A stretch of DNA of 64,000 nucleotides, taken from contig NZ_CANNGO010000002.1 in the NCBI RefSeq assembly GCF_947504215.1, positions 294,888 through 358,887 on the forward strand, given 5' to 3'. This stretch comes from an uncultured Ruegeria sp. GTDB lineage: Bacteria > Pseudomonadota > Alphaproteobacteria > Rhodobacterales > Rhodobacteraceae. The position numbers and the translations under genes were made by a program. The notes beneath the pieces are model-generated. The model worked only from the letters and a program-made list of their open reading frames with translations, was not told where the DNA came from and ran no database searches. Shown here piece after piece: positions 56,884-64,000 of the stretch (its first letter is position 1; each line of letters begins with the position of its first letter).

Positions 56884-57813
56884 TCAGCTACTTCCGGGAA
56901 AGTGTTTCGCAACTTTTTCATCCAGACTCAGTGGCCGGTGCTTGATCATGCCATGCGCTTCCAGTCTGGCACGTACATCAGGGTCTGCGCCGCTCATTTC
57001 AGTGTAGAATGCGCGAAGGCCATCGGGCCCTTGTTCAGCCTCGATCCAGCTGAGCAATTCGTTCTTGTTCAACCCGCCTTGATCGCGCGGAACATTCGGG
57101 GACATACCGGGTTGATACGAACCGCGATCCATTCGAAACTTGTAGTGTGCAATCCAATGTTCCCAGTCCGACGCATGGCGGTGGCAGAGTTCGATTTGTG
57201 GTACTTCAAACTTACAAGGCAGCAGCTTCTTGTTCTGAAACAGGTTGTGGATACGAAAGTTTAGGTTCTCCATGCCGGATCGCACGAACAGCTTGCCCTG
57301 CACATGGCTTAAGAAGCCGCCCAGAACAAAAGCGCCGTAATTCGGATAGATTTCCTCGACGATGGCCTCTCGGTCAGCTGAGTTCGGGATATGTGCCTTG
57401 TACAAGTCTTCGCTGCCACCGATTGCTTCGATAGGTCGAACGCGCACGGCCGGTTTGTCCGCAGGAACTGAACTCAGAAGGTCTGTAATTGGCTCTGGCG
57501 ACCAAAGGAATTCGTCAACATCGATGTGGGCCAGCCAATCCAGCTTGGTATAACGATAGGCGAATGTCGCATGAACAGTCTGGCGGATCTGGTGCTTTTC
57601 GGGGCGATTGCGCCGCCGTTCCTGCCAGAATGCGTCGTCACAGTTCCGAACCCGGATCTTAGGATGACAGGACAATGCCTCAAACGCGTCCGGGTTAGGT
57701 TCATCCATGTAGATGTACAAAAAATCCGCGCCCAGATCGAGGTGATGGGCGGCAAAACCAAGAATAGTGTCCGTTGGCCCCCGGACCATTGAAACGATCC
57801 CCCAGGTGATCAT
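56884..57813 (-). CDS. Glycosyltransferase-like protein (GT2-type, PF13704 group)
   Basis: A 309-residue protein with a start and DVDEFLWSP acidic motif near residue 97 like the Glyco_tranf_2_4 family. The donor and acceptor are unknown. It overlaps the stop of the upstream gene of unknown function by four bases, so the two work as a coupled pair. It may modify a cell-surface glycan (inference). Confidence 0.72.
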   Translation of the reverse strand: MITWGIVSMVRGPTDTILGFAAHHLDLGADFLYIYMDEPNPDAFEALSCHPKIRVRNCDDAFWQERRRNRPEKHQIRQTVHATFAYRYTKLDWLAHIDVDEFLWSPEPITDLLSSVPADKPAVRVRPIEAIGGSEDLYKAHIPNSADREAIVEEIYPNYGAFVLGGFLSHVQGKLFVRSGMENLNFRIHNLFQNKKLLPCKFEVPQIELCHRHASDWEHWIAHYKFRMDRGSYQPGMSPNVPRDQGGLNKNELLSWIEAEQGPDGLRAFYTEMSGADPDVRARLEAHGMIKHRPLSLDEKVAKHFPGSS

Positions 57814-58565
57814 GCGCGGGCTTGCCGGGACAGGCGTGTGTCGCGCATCAGCTTTAACCTGCGAAAAACGCTGCCGGGGTCTTTGTTCAATTCGGTCATC
57901 AGGTGATCGACCAGCGGTGCGATGGTGGTATCCTGCAATGCTTTGGTCCAGATGGGCGCGATGAGATTGACGTCCAATCCGCCTTTTTCAAGGGAAAAAG
58001 ATTTCATTTCGTAGGGCAGCGACGCCTCGCTTTTGCCGCGCATCCTGTGCGGCGTATCGGGGGCCACACCGGAAAACAACCGCTCGAATTCATAGAGCTT
58101 CATCATGCCGAATAGCATACGCAGGGCCTGACCGACCTCACGCTGCGTCGATGTTTGCCCGTGGATGGCAAAGGTTTGAACCGACGAGACCAACCAGCGC
58201 AGATTTAACGCAGATATCAGGTGACCGGGGTGTTCGCCCCATAGACGGCAGAAAAGCGCGGGGGCGTGGCGAGGGTATGAGCGTTTCCGCAGGTTTGACA
58301 CCAGTTGTGCGTTCAGAAAGGCAAGCTCGGAATTGCCGACAAATTCCGTGGCGATTTTTGCGCGCTTGCGGTTCCATGAGGTTCTTAGATTTGGTTCAGG
58401 CAGAACTGTGGCACTTTCGGGCACGATCTGCTGGACCATCGAGGCAAGGTCTGCGTCCAATGGTGGCAGCGTTTCCAAACCAAACTCAAATGGGCTGCGC
58501 CGGTTTTCATAGCTGTCCAGCATGTCGGGCAGGCCGCCCGGGAAAGTCAGATCGTCTTCGCTCAT
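57810..58565 (-). CDS. Hypothetical protein coupled to the glycosyltransferase
   Basis: A 251-residue protein with no recognised domain. It is mostly helical in appearance, with a Trp-Asn-Arg-Lys-Arg stretch at about residue 71 and no signal peptide or membrane segment. The ATG at 58565 is chosen; the frame is open to 58601. It precedes the glycosyltransferase by a four-base overlap and follows the prfC gene region by about 50 bases. Its role is unknown, perhaps in glycan synthesis. Confidence 0.68.
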   Translation of the reverse strand: MSEDDLTFPGGLPDMLDSYENRRSPFEFGLETLPPLDADLASMVQQIVPESATVLPEPNLRTSWNRKRAKIATEFVGNSELAFLNAQLVSNLRKRSYPRHAPALFCRLWGEHPGHLISALNLRWLVSSVQTFAIHGQTSTQREVGQALRMLFGMMKLYEFERLFSGVAPDTPHRMRGKSEASLPYEMKSFSLEKGGLDVNLIAPIWTKALQDTTIAPLVDHLMTELNKDPGSVFRRLKLMRDTRLSRQARA

Positions 58566-58614
58566 GAGCGCAGAATTGCACAGCCAGACTCGACTGCGCA
58601 ATCAGCCAGTTGCG

Positions 58615-60222
58615 TCACGTCATCATCTCTTTCGTCGCCGTCAGGGTAAGCTCCGGATAGTCGCGAACAACGCGGTCAATGTCCCATTGCAAACGAGTCA
58701 GATAGACGATGTCGCCGTCATGGTCATGTGCGATATGTTGCTTGTTGGCGTTGACGAATTTCTCAACCTCGGCTTTGTCACCGCTGACCCAGCGGGCCGA
58801 GGTGAATTGTGACACTTCAAAACGCACCGGCAGGCCGTATTCCATCTCGATCCGGCTGGCCAGAACCTCGAATTGCAGCGCGCCGACCACGCCGACGATA
58901 AAGCCCGAGCCAATCGATGGTTTGAACACCTTGGCGGCACCTTCTTCGGCGAACTGCATCAGGGCCTTCTCTAGGTGTTTGGCCTTCATCGGGTCACCCG
59001 GGCGCACGGTTTGCAGCAGTTCCGGCGCAAACGACGGAATGCCCTTGACCCGGATCGCCTCACCTTCGGTCAGCGTGTCACCGATGCGCAACTGGCCGTG
59101 GTTGGGAATGCCGATGATGTCACCAGCCCAAGCCTCTTCCGCAAGCTCGCGATCCGAAGCGAGGAACAGCACCGGGTTCGAGATTGCCATCGGTTTTTTC
59201 GTGCGGACATGTGTCAACTTCATGCCGCGCTTGAAATGTCCCGAGGCCATGCGCACAAAGGCCACCCGGTCGCGGTGCTTGGGGTCCATATTGGCCTGTA
59301 CTTTGAAGACAAAGCCTGCGACCTTCTTTTCCTCGGGCGAGATCTGCCGGGGTTCGGCGGACTGAATCTGCGGTTGCGGACCGTATGAGCCTATGCCTTC
59401 CATCAGCTCCTTAACCCCAAACGAGTTAATGGCCGAGCCGAACCAAATCGGAGTCATATGCCCCTCAAGCACTGCCTGCGGGTCCATGGCGGGCAGTAGC
59501 TCGCGTGCCATCTCAACTTCTTCCAGGAACTTTTCCAACAGGTGCTCGGGCACGTGTTCGGCCAGTTTCGGGTCGTCCAACCCGTTGATCTCGATGCTTT
59601 CGGCCACCTTGTTACGGTCGGCACGGTCCATCAGTTCCAGCCGGTCGCGCAGCATGTCATAGCAGCCGATGAAATCCCGACCTACACCAATCGGCCATGC
59701 GGCGGGCGTGACGTCGATGGCCAGCATTTCCTGAATTTCGTCGATAATCTCGAACGTATCGCGGCTTTCGCGGTCCATCTTGTTACAGAAGGTCAGGATC
59801 GGCAGATCGCGCAGGCGGCAAACTTCAAACAGCTTCTGCGTCTGGCTTTCTACACCTTTCGCGCCGTCAATCACCATCACCGCCGCATCCACGGCGGTCA
59901 GCGTGCGATAGGTGTCTTCCGAAAAGTCCGAGTGTCCGGGTGTATCCACCAGATTGAACCGGAAGGTGTCATAGTCAAACGACATGGCCGAGGCCGAGAC
60001 CGAGATCCCCCGATCCTTCTCCATCTGCATGAAGTCCGATCGTGTGCGGCGCGCCTCACCCTTGGCACGCACCTGGCCCGCCATCTGGATCGCGCCCCCA
60101 TATAGCAGGAACTTTTCAGTCAGGGTCGTCTTGCCCGCATCCGGATGCGAAATGATGGCGAATGTCCGACGCCGGGCGATCTCGGGCGGCAATACAGGTT
60201 GGTTCGTGGCGGTATCAAGCAT
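58615..60222 (-). CDS. prfC: Peptide chain release factor 3
   Basis: A 535-residue translational GTPase that recycles release factors 1 and 2. P-loop HPDAGKTTLTEK, the DTPGH motif and NKMD are present, followed by domains II and III. The ATG at 60222 gives the family start (MLDTATNQPVLPPEIARRRT). The open frame upstream to 60405 is not supported. It is divergent from the NTF2-like gene. Confidence 0.95.
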   Translation of the reverse strand: MLDTATNQPVLPPEIARRRTFAIISHPDAGKTTLTEKFLLYGGAIQMAGQVRAKGEARRTRSDFMQMEKDRGISVSASAMSFDYDTFRFNLVDTPGHSDFSEDTYRTLTAVDAAVMVIDGAKGVESQTQKLFEVCRLRDLPILTFCNKMDRESRDTFEIIDEIQEMLAIDVTPAAWPIGVGRDFIGCYDMLRDRLELMDRADRNKVAESIEINGLDDPKLAEHVPEHLLEKFLEEVEMARELLPAMDPQAVLEGHMTPIWFGSAINSFGVKELMEGIGSYGPQPQIQSAEPRQISPEEKKVAGFVFKVQANMDPKHRDRVAFVRMASGHFKRGMKLTHVRTKKPMAISNPVLFLASDRELAEEAWAGDIIGIPNHGQLRIGDTLTEGEAIRVKGIPSFAPELLQTVRPGDPMKAKHLEKALMQFAEEGAAKVFKPSIGSGFIVGVVGALQFEVLASRIEMEYGLPVRFEVSQFTSARWVSGDKAEVEKFVNANKQHIAHDHDGDIVYLTRLQWDIDRVVRDYPELTLTATKEMMT

Positions 60223-60331
60223 GAGCGCGCGTATAGGCGGGGAAACCTGCCGAGGCAAGACAAAGGGGGTGTTCCGAATCGGATCGCCATGGCAAAAAGA
60301 ACATATAGTGAACAAAAAGTGGAGTGGAGCA

Positions 60332-60694
60332 ATGAATTTGAAAGAAATCGCGCAGGAACTTGTGGCCGGATGCCGAGAAAACCGGACAACCGAGAATCTG
60401 GGCAAGATCTATGCAGCAGATGCTGTTTCGGTCGAGGCTGTGGATGATCAGGGTATGGGGCGGGAAGCCCATGGCCTGGATGCGATCCGGGGCAAACATG
60501 CTTGGTGGGACAATGCCACCGAGGTCAGCGACTTCAGCGCCAGCGATCCAATGATACACGGCGATGACCGCTTTGCCGTGATTTTTAAGGTTCAGGGCAA
60601 ATTCAAAGAAACCGGTGAGAGCTTTGATATGAACGAAGTCGCCATCTACCACGTCGCTGATGGCAAGATCGTACGGGAAGAGTTCTTCTACTAA
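60332..60694 (+). CDS. NTF2/SnoaL-like small protein
   Basis: A 120-residue protein with an NTF2-like cone fold, judged by the EIAQELVAGCRENRTTENLG start, IYAADAVSVEA, HGLDAIRGKHAWW and the final VADGKIVREEFFY. Such proteins bind small ligands or act as isomerases; the substrate is unknown. GGAG lies just before the ATG. The divergent gene is prfC and the next on this strand is an SDR. Confidence 0.82.
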   Translation: MNLKEIAQELVAGCRENRTTENLGKIYAADAVSVEAVDDQGMGREAHGLDAIRGKHAWWDNATEVSDFSASDPMIHGDDRFAVIFKVQGKFKETGESFDMNEVAIYHVADGKIVREEFFY

Positions 60695-60782
60695 GCGTTG
60701 ATCGTGCTTGAAAAATCCGTTTCTAGCCTTCCTTGCCGGACCGGTGCTAGATGTTTGGCAAGAATTGGTTGGGAGGGTTAGA

Positions 60783-61562
60783 ATGGATCTTGGAATTCAC
60801 GGAAAACGCGCACTGGTGTGCGCCAGCAGCAAAGGGCTTGGTCTGGGCTGTGCCGAGGCTCTGGCGGGCGCTGGCGTAAACTTGGTGATGAACGCGCGCG
60901 GGGCTGAGGCGCTGGTAGCCGAGGCCGCGCGCATTCGTGCGGATCATGGTGTTTCGGTCGAAACCGTTGCCTGTGATGTGACCAGTCCTGAGGGACAGGC
61001 GCAGGTGATCGAAGCCGCGCAAGGGGTGGATATTATGGTGACCAATGCGGGTGGGCCGCCCCCCGGCTTGTGGTCGGATTGGGATCGGGACGATTTCATC
61101 AAGGCGCTGGATGCCAACATGCTGACGCCGATTGCCTTCATGAAAGCCCTGTTGCCGGGCATGATGGACAAAGGCTGGGGCAGGGTGGTCAACATCACCT
61201 CGCAATCCGTGCGCGCGCCGATTGCGGTTCTGGGGCTGTCGAATGCCGCGCGGACAGGGCTGACCGGGTATGTGGCCGGAACAGCGCGGCAAGTTGCGCC
61301 GCATGGTGTGACGATCAACAATCTGTTGCCTGGAATTCACGCCACAGACCGGGCGAATTCGCTGGATGGCGGGGTTGCGGCGCAAAAGGGCATCTCGATG
61401 GATGAGGCGCGCGCCGAACGTGCCGCAACGATCCCCGCGCGCAGGTATGGGACACGGCAGGAGTTTGGTGCGACCTGCGCCTTCCTGTGTTCGCAGCACG
61501 CAGGTTTTGTTGTCGGGCAGAACATCCTGCTGGATGGCGGCGCAACCAATTTGACGATGTAA
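60783..61562 (+). CDS. SDR family protein with altered active-site residues
   Basis: A 260-residue Rossmann-fold protein related to 3-oxoacyl-ACP reductases. It has CASSKGLGLG near the start, NAGGPPPG, and the C-terminal GQNILLDGG. At the place of the usual Tyr-x3-Lys it reads LSNAARTGL, so Tyr becomes Ser153 and Lys becomes Arg157. The Ser of the triad is present in ITSQS. The ribosome site GGGAGGG precedes the ATG at 60783. It follows the NTF2-like gene by about 88 bases and is followed 2 bases later by the alkylation-repair gene. Confidence 0.82.
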   Translation: MDLGIHGKRALVCASSKGLGLGCAEALAGAGVNLVMNARGAEALVAEAARIRADHGVSVETVACDVTSPEGQAQVIEAAQGVDIMVTNAGGPPPGLWSDWDRDDFIKALDANMLTPIAFMKALLPGMMDKGWGRVVNITSQSVRAPIAVLGLSNAARTGLTGYVAGTARQVAPHGVTINNLLPGIHATDRANSLDGGVAAQKGISMDEARAERAATIPARRYGTRQEFGATCAFLCSQHAGFVVGQNILLDGGATNLTM

Positions 61563-61564
61563 CA

Positions 61565-62677
61565 ATGGCACAGGGTTTTTCACTGAAGGATCAGTTGTTT
61601 AACGCCGAAAAGACTCGCTACCTTGCGGGCCTGTTCGCCGATGCCGACCCGTCCTTTGATGCAGGCGCGTTCGAGGCGCGGGTTATGTCCCGGCTTCTAG
61701 AGCTTGAATTGAAGGAGCGTATGGCGTGGATCGCCAAGTGTTTGCAGCACGCCGTTCCCGGCGATTTGCCAGATGTCGCGCCCGTCATCCTTAATGCCCT
61801 GCCACCGCCATTGGATCCCGACAAAACGGATGATGATTTTGGCGATTTCATCTTTGCGCCCCTGGGGGATTGGGTGGTTTCGGTGGGGTTGGATCATCCC
61901 GAACTGGCGTTGGATGTGATCGAAGAACTGACACAGCGATTTTCAATGGAGTGGGCCATTCGTCCGTTCCTCAACCGACATCCCGATCAGGTTATGGAAC
62001 GCATGGATCGGTGGTGCGGGCATGACAGTTACCATGTGCGCCGTCTTGTCAGCGAAGGCACGCGGCCGCGTTTACCCTGGGGGCAGGCGATCGGGCTTGG
62101 CCTGAACGATCCGCTGCCATTGCTGGACCGGTTGCATGGGGACAAGACGCGCTATGTCACGCGGTCGGTCGCGAACCATCTAAACGATATCACCAAGAAA
62201 GACCCAGAACTTGTTCTGAACCAGTTACAAACCTGGCAGAAACAGGATCTGCAGCACCGGGATGAGTTGGACTGGATGACCGCGCATACGCTGCGGGGAT
62301 TGGTGAAATCCGGGCACCCGCAGGCAATGAAAATGCTGGGCTATGACCCGGATGCTGAGGTTGCGGTGGACGTTCAGGTGAATGGCGCGCCCCGGATAGG
62401 TGACGCGCTTGAGTTCTCAGTCGATTTGACCGGAGCCTCGGGGCAGCCGGTGCTGGTTGACTATATCATTCACTTTCAACGCCCCGGCGGGAAAACAACT
62501 GCAAAGGTGCATAAGCTGAAGCAGGCGGTTTTGAAGGACGGGCAACTCTCGCTGACCAAGCGCCACAAGCTGAAGGCAGACGCTACCACATTCAAACTGG
62601 TGCCCGGCGCGCACAGGTTAGAGGTTCAGGTGAATGGCAAAGTTTGTGCGGGTGTAGATTTCGAACTGCTGGGGTAA
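61565..62677 (+). CDS. DNA alkylation repair protein (AlkC/AlkD-like)
   Basis: A 370-residue protein. Residues 30-270 form HEAT-like helical repeats with the family block TRYVTRSVANHLNDITKKDP, which lines the DNA in AlkC/AlkD glycosylases. Residues 285-370 form a beta-rich Ig-like end. These enzymes remove 3-methyl- and 7-methyl-purines. It is 2 bases after the SDR gene, so the two are co-transcribed. Confidence 0.85.
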   Translation: MAQGFSLKDQLFNAEKTRYLAGLFADADPSFDAGAFEARVMSRLLELELKERMAWIAKCLQHAVPGDLPDVAPVILNALPPPLDPDKTDDDFGDFIFAPLGDWVVSVGLDHPELALDVIEELTQRFSMEWAIRPFLNRHPDQVMERMDRWCGHDSYHVRRLVSEGTRPRLPWGQAIGLGLNDPLPLLDRLHGDKTRYVTRSVANHLNDITKKDPELVLNQLQTWQKQDLQHRDELDWMTAHTLRGLVKSGHPQAMKMLGYDPDAEVAVDVQVNGAPRIGDALEFSVDLTGASGQPVLVDYIIHFQRPGGKTTAKVHKLKQAVLKDGQLSLTKRHKLKADATTFKLVPGAHRLEVQVNGKVCAGVDFELLG

Positions 62678-62783
62678 GCCATGCCTGGCCCCCTCACGCT
62701 TTTGTCAAAACAGGTCCTAGCGGATTGCGCAGCACCTATACCTGCATTAGCTGAGAGGTATTCGAGAACAAAGGAGCACCGCG

Positions 62784-63830
62784 ATGAAGCATGAATCCGT
62801 ACAGAACTATTATGGTGAAGTGCTGCAAGGCAGTGCCGATCTGCAAACCAATGCCTGCTGCACACCGGATGACATGCCGGTTCACCTTAAGGGTATTCTG
62901 TCGCAAATTCATGATGATGTGCTGACCCGTTACTATGGCTGCGGGTTGATCGCGCCGCTTGATCTTGAAGGGATGCACATCCTTGATCTGGGATGCGGCG
63001 CAGGACGGGACGTCTATGCTCTGTCCGCGATGGTGGGCGAAAACGGTCGCGTTGTTGGCGTCGACATGACCCCCGAACAGCTGGACGTGGCGCGCGCGCA
63101 TCAAGACTATCACGCGCAGACCTTTGGTCATGCGAGCAGCAACGTGGAATTTCATCACGGCTTTATCGAAAAGCTGGAGGAACTGGACCTCGCGCCCGGT
63201 TCCTTTGACATCATCGTGTCAAACTGCGTGATCAATCTGGCCACCGATAAAGAGGCTGTTCTGAGAGGAGCGCACCGCCTGCTAAAAGACGGTGGCGAGA
63301 TGTATTTCTCGGATGTGTATGCCGATCGCCGCGTGCCAAAAGCGATGGCCGAAGATGAGGTGCTGTATGGTGAGTGTCTATCCGGCGCACTGTATTGGAA
63401 CGACTTTCTGTCCATGTCGCGTGCTGCTGGCTTTGGCGACCCACGCCGGGTGACGCATCGCCCGCTGACCATCGAAAACCCCGCGCTGGAACAGCGCGTG
63501 GCCCCGTTGAACTTCCTGTCAGCCACGTATCGTCTGTTCAAACTGCCCGAACTGGAACCGGCCTGTGAAGATTTTGGTCAAGCCGTCATCTACAAGGGCA
63601 CGGTGCCACACGCACCGCATGAGTTTGCGCTGGATGACCATCACATAATCGAGGCCGGCAAGGTCTTTCCGGTTTGCGGTAATACTTGGATGATGCTGAA
63701 CGACACTCGCTTTGCACGGCATTTTGAGTTCATTGGGGATTTCTCGACCCATTATGGCATTTTCGAAGGCTGCGGCGGAGAAAGCCCGTTTGAAGCCAAC
63801 GGCGAGGTTGCTTCCGGCGGCTGTTGCTGA
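62784..63830 (+). CDS. arsM: Arsenite methyltransferase (ArsM family)
   Basis: A 348-residue SAM-dependent methyltransferase. The SAM motif LDLGCGAGRDVY is at about 67-78. Conserved cysteines are seen at 25/26, 53, 148 (SNCVINLA) and 198 (YGECLSG), as in ArsM, which methylates arsenite to methylated arsenicals. The C-terminus ends in GGCC, which adds thiol ligands. AAAGGAG precedes the ATG. No arsR or arsB lies inside the window. It stands directly before the end of an insertion sequence. Confidence 0.9.
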   Translation: MKHESVQNYYGEVLQGSADLQTNACCTPDDMPVHLKGILSQIHDDVLTRYYGCGLIAPLDLEGMHILDLGCGAGRDVYALSAMVGENGRVVGVDMTPEQLDVARAHQDYHAQTFGHASSNVEFHHGFIEKLEELDLAPGSFDIIVSNCVINLATDKEAVLRGAHRLLKDGGEMYFSDVYADRRVPKAMAEDEVLYGECLSGALYWNDFLSMSRAAGFGDPRRVTHRPLTIENPALEQRVAPLNFLSATYRLFKLPELEPACEDFGQAVIYKGTVPHAPHEFALDDHHIIEAGKVFPVCGNTWMMLNDTRFARHFEFIGDFSTHYGIFEGCGGESPFEANGEVASGGCC

Positions 63831-63860
63831 GGTTGTTGGACCTAATAAGGAGCGATCTGG

Positions 63861-63930
63861 AAGCTTTCAGTAAACCTGTCGAACTAGGTTGGCAGTTCTT
63901 TTGACATAGTGTCCGCTTTGCGGTGTGGTT
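63861..63930. mobile_element. Probable right end of an IS30-type element
   Basis: Between the arsM gene and the transposase stop the sequence holds AACTAGGTTGGCAGTTCTTT and GACATAGTGTCCGC, with a GCGG-rich palindromic feel near 63907-63924. I infer the terminal repeat of the element lies here, but the other end is not in view, so the exact border cannot be set. Confidence 0.45.
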
Positions 63931-64000
63931 TCAACTGATCGCCGCAACACAGGTTTCAAATTTCTCTGCTGGTGTTTGGTATTGCAAGGTTTTTCGAGGC
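63931..64000 (-). CDS. IS30-family transposase, C-terminal fragment at the window edge
   Basis: Read on the minus strand from the right edge, the frame gives PRKTLQYQTPAEKFETCVAA, then Ile-Ser and a stop at 63931. This matches the typical end of IS30-family transposases (RPRKTLGY.TPAE). The main body is outside the window. Upstream sequence with GACATAGTGTCC is probably part of the element end. The call rests on this short but characteristic tail. Confidence 0.75.
   Translation of the reverse strand, partial: PRKTLQYQTPAEKFETCVAAIS

Overview
The window reads as a chromosomal segment from a marine alphaproteobacterium of the Rhodobacteraceae/Roseobacteraceae, probably a Ruegeria-, Tritonibacter- or Phaeobacter-like genus (inference from protein families and gene order; no database search was possible). 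Supporting features are the order rpmF-plsX-fabH-ihfA-merR, the lptG-lptD-surA-pdxA-ksgA block divergent from pepA-holC, a Fur/Mur regulator without CxxC zinc motifs, an ornithine-lipid-type acyltransferase, a carnitine-to-betaine catabolic cluster, and recurring intergenic motifs ending in a CAGATGAAG-like core. GC content is high almost throughout, except around 22.2-24.0 kb.

Layout. 0-7 kb: the end of scpA with scpB, a long dCTP deaminase, tRNA-Pro(GGG), and the minus-strand envelope and lipid operon (DUF177, rpmF, plsX, fabH, ihfA, merR). 6.6-18.4 kb: bamE, an OlsB-type acyltransferase, the ABC-F protein Uup, a sugar acetyltransferase with an SDR, a secreted glycine-rich protein, tyrS/anmK, a desaturase, a methyltransferase, a DUF985 cupin and selO. 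18.5-24 kb: an accessory patch with a LysR regulator divergent from an MttB-family/GcvT-like methyltransferase pair, then an orphan secreted protein in lower-GC, gene-poor DNA. 24-37.6 kb: an endonuclease-fold protein, fur/mur, two metabolite-transporter or acetyltransferase genes around enolase, nucleoside hydrolase, mazG, an M20 amidohydrolase with two tandem agmatinase-family ureohydrolases, prfA-prmC and a DUF4167 protein. 37.6-47.3 kb: ksgA, pdxA, surA, lptD, lptG (no lptF seen), pepA, holC and an aldo/keto reductase.

47.3-52.2 kb: a carnitine catabolism locus. A CdhR-like regulator diverges from a BKACE enzyme, a small Cys-rich exported protein, a carnitine dehydrogenase-thioesterase fusion and an SDR. 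Two palindromes sit in the shared promoter. 52.2-64 kb: an XRE regulator, a DUF2061/desaturase pair, a transporter, a DEAD-box helicase, a glycosyltransferase with an unknown partner, prfC, an NTF2-like protein, an SDR lacking the usual Tyr/Lys, an AlkC/D-like repair protein, an arsenite methyltransferase, and the C-terminal end of an IS30-type transposase at the right edge.

The most interesting parts are the corrinoid-less MttB/GcvT pair, the carnitine promoter palindromes with the extra exported protein inside that operon, the apparent loss of lptF, the SDR with a replaced active site, and the unexplained secreted proteins at 11.4 kb and 22.7 kb.
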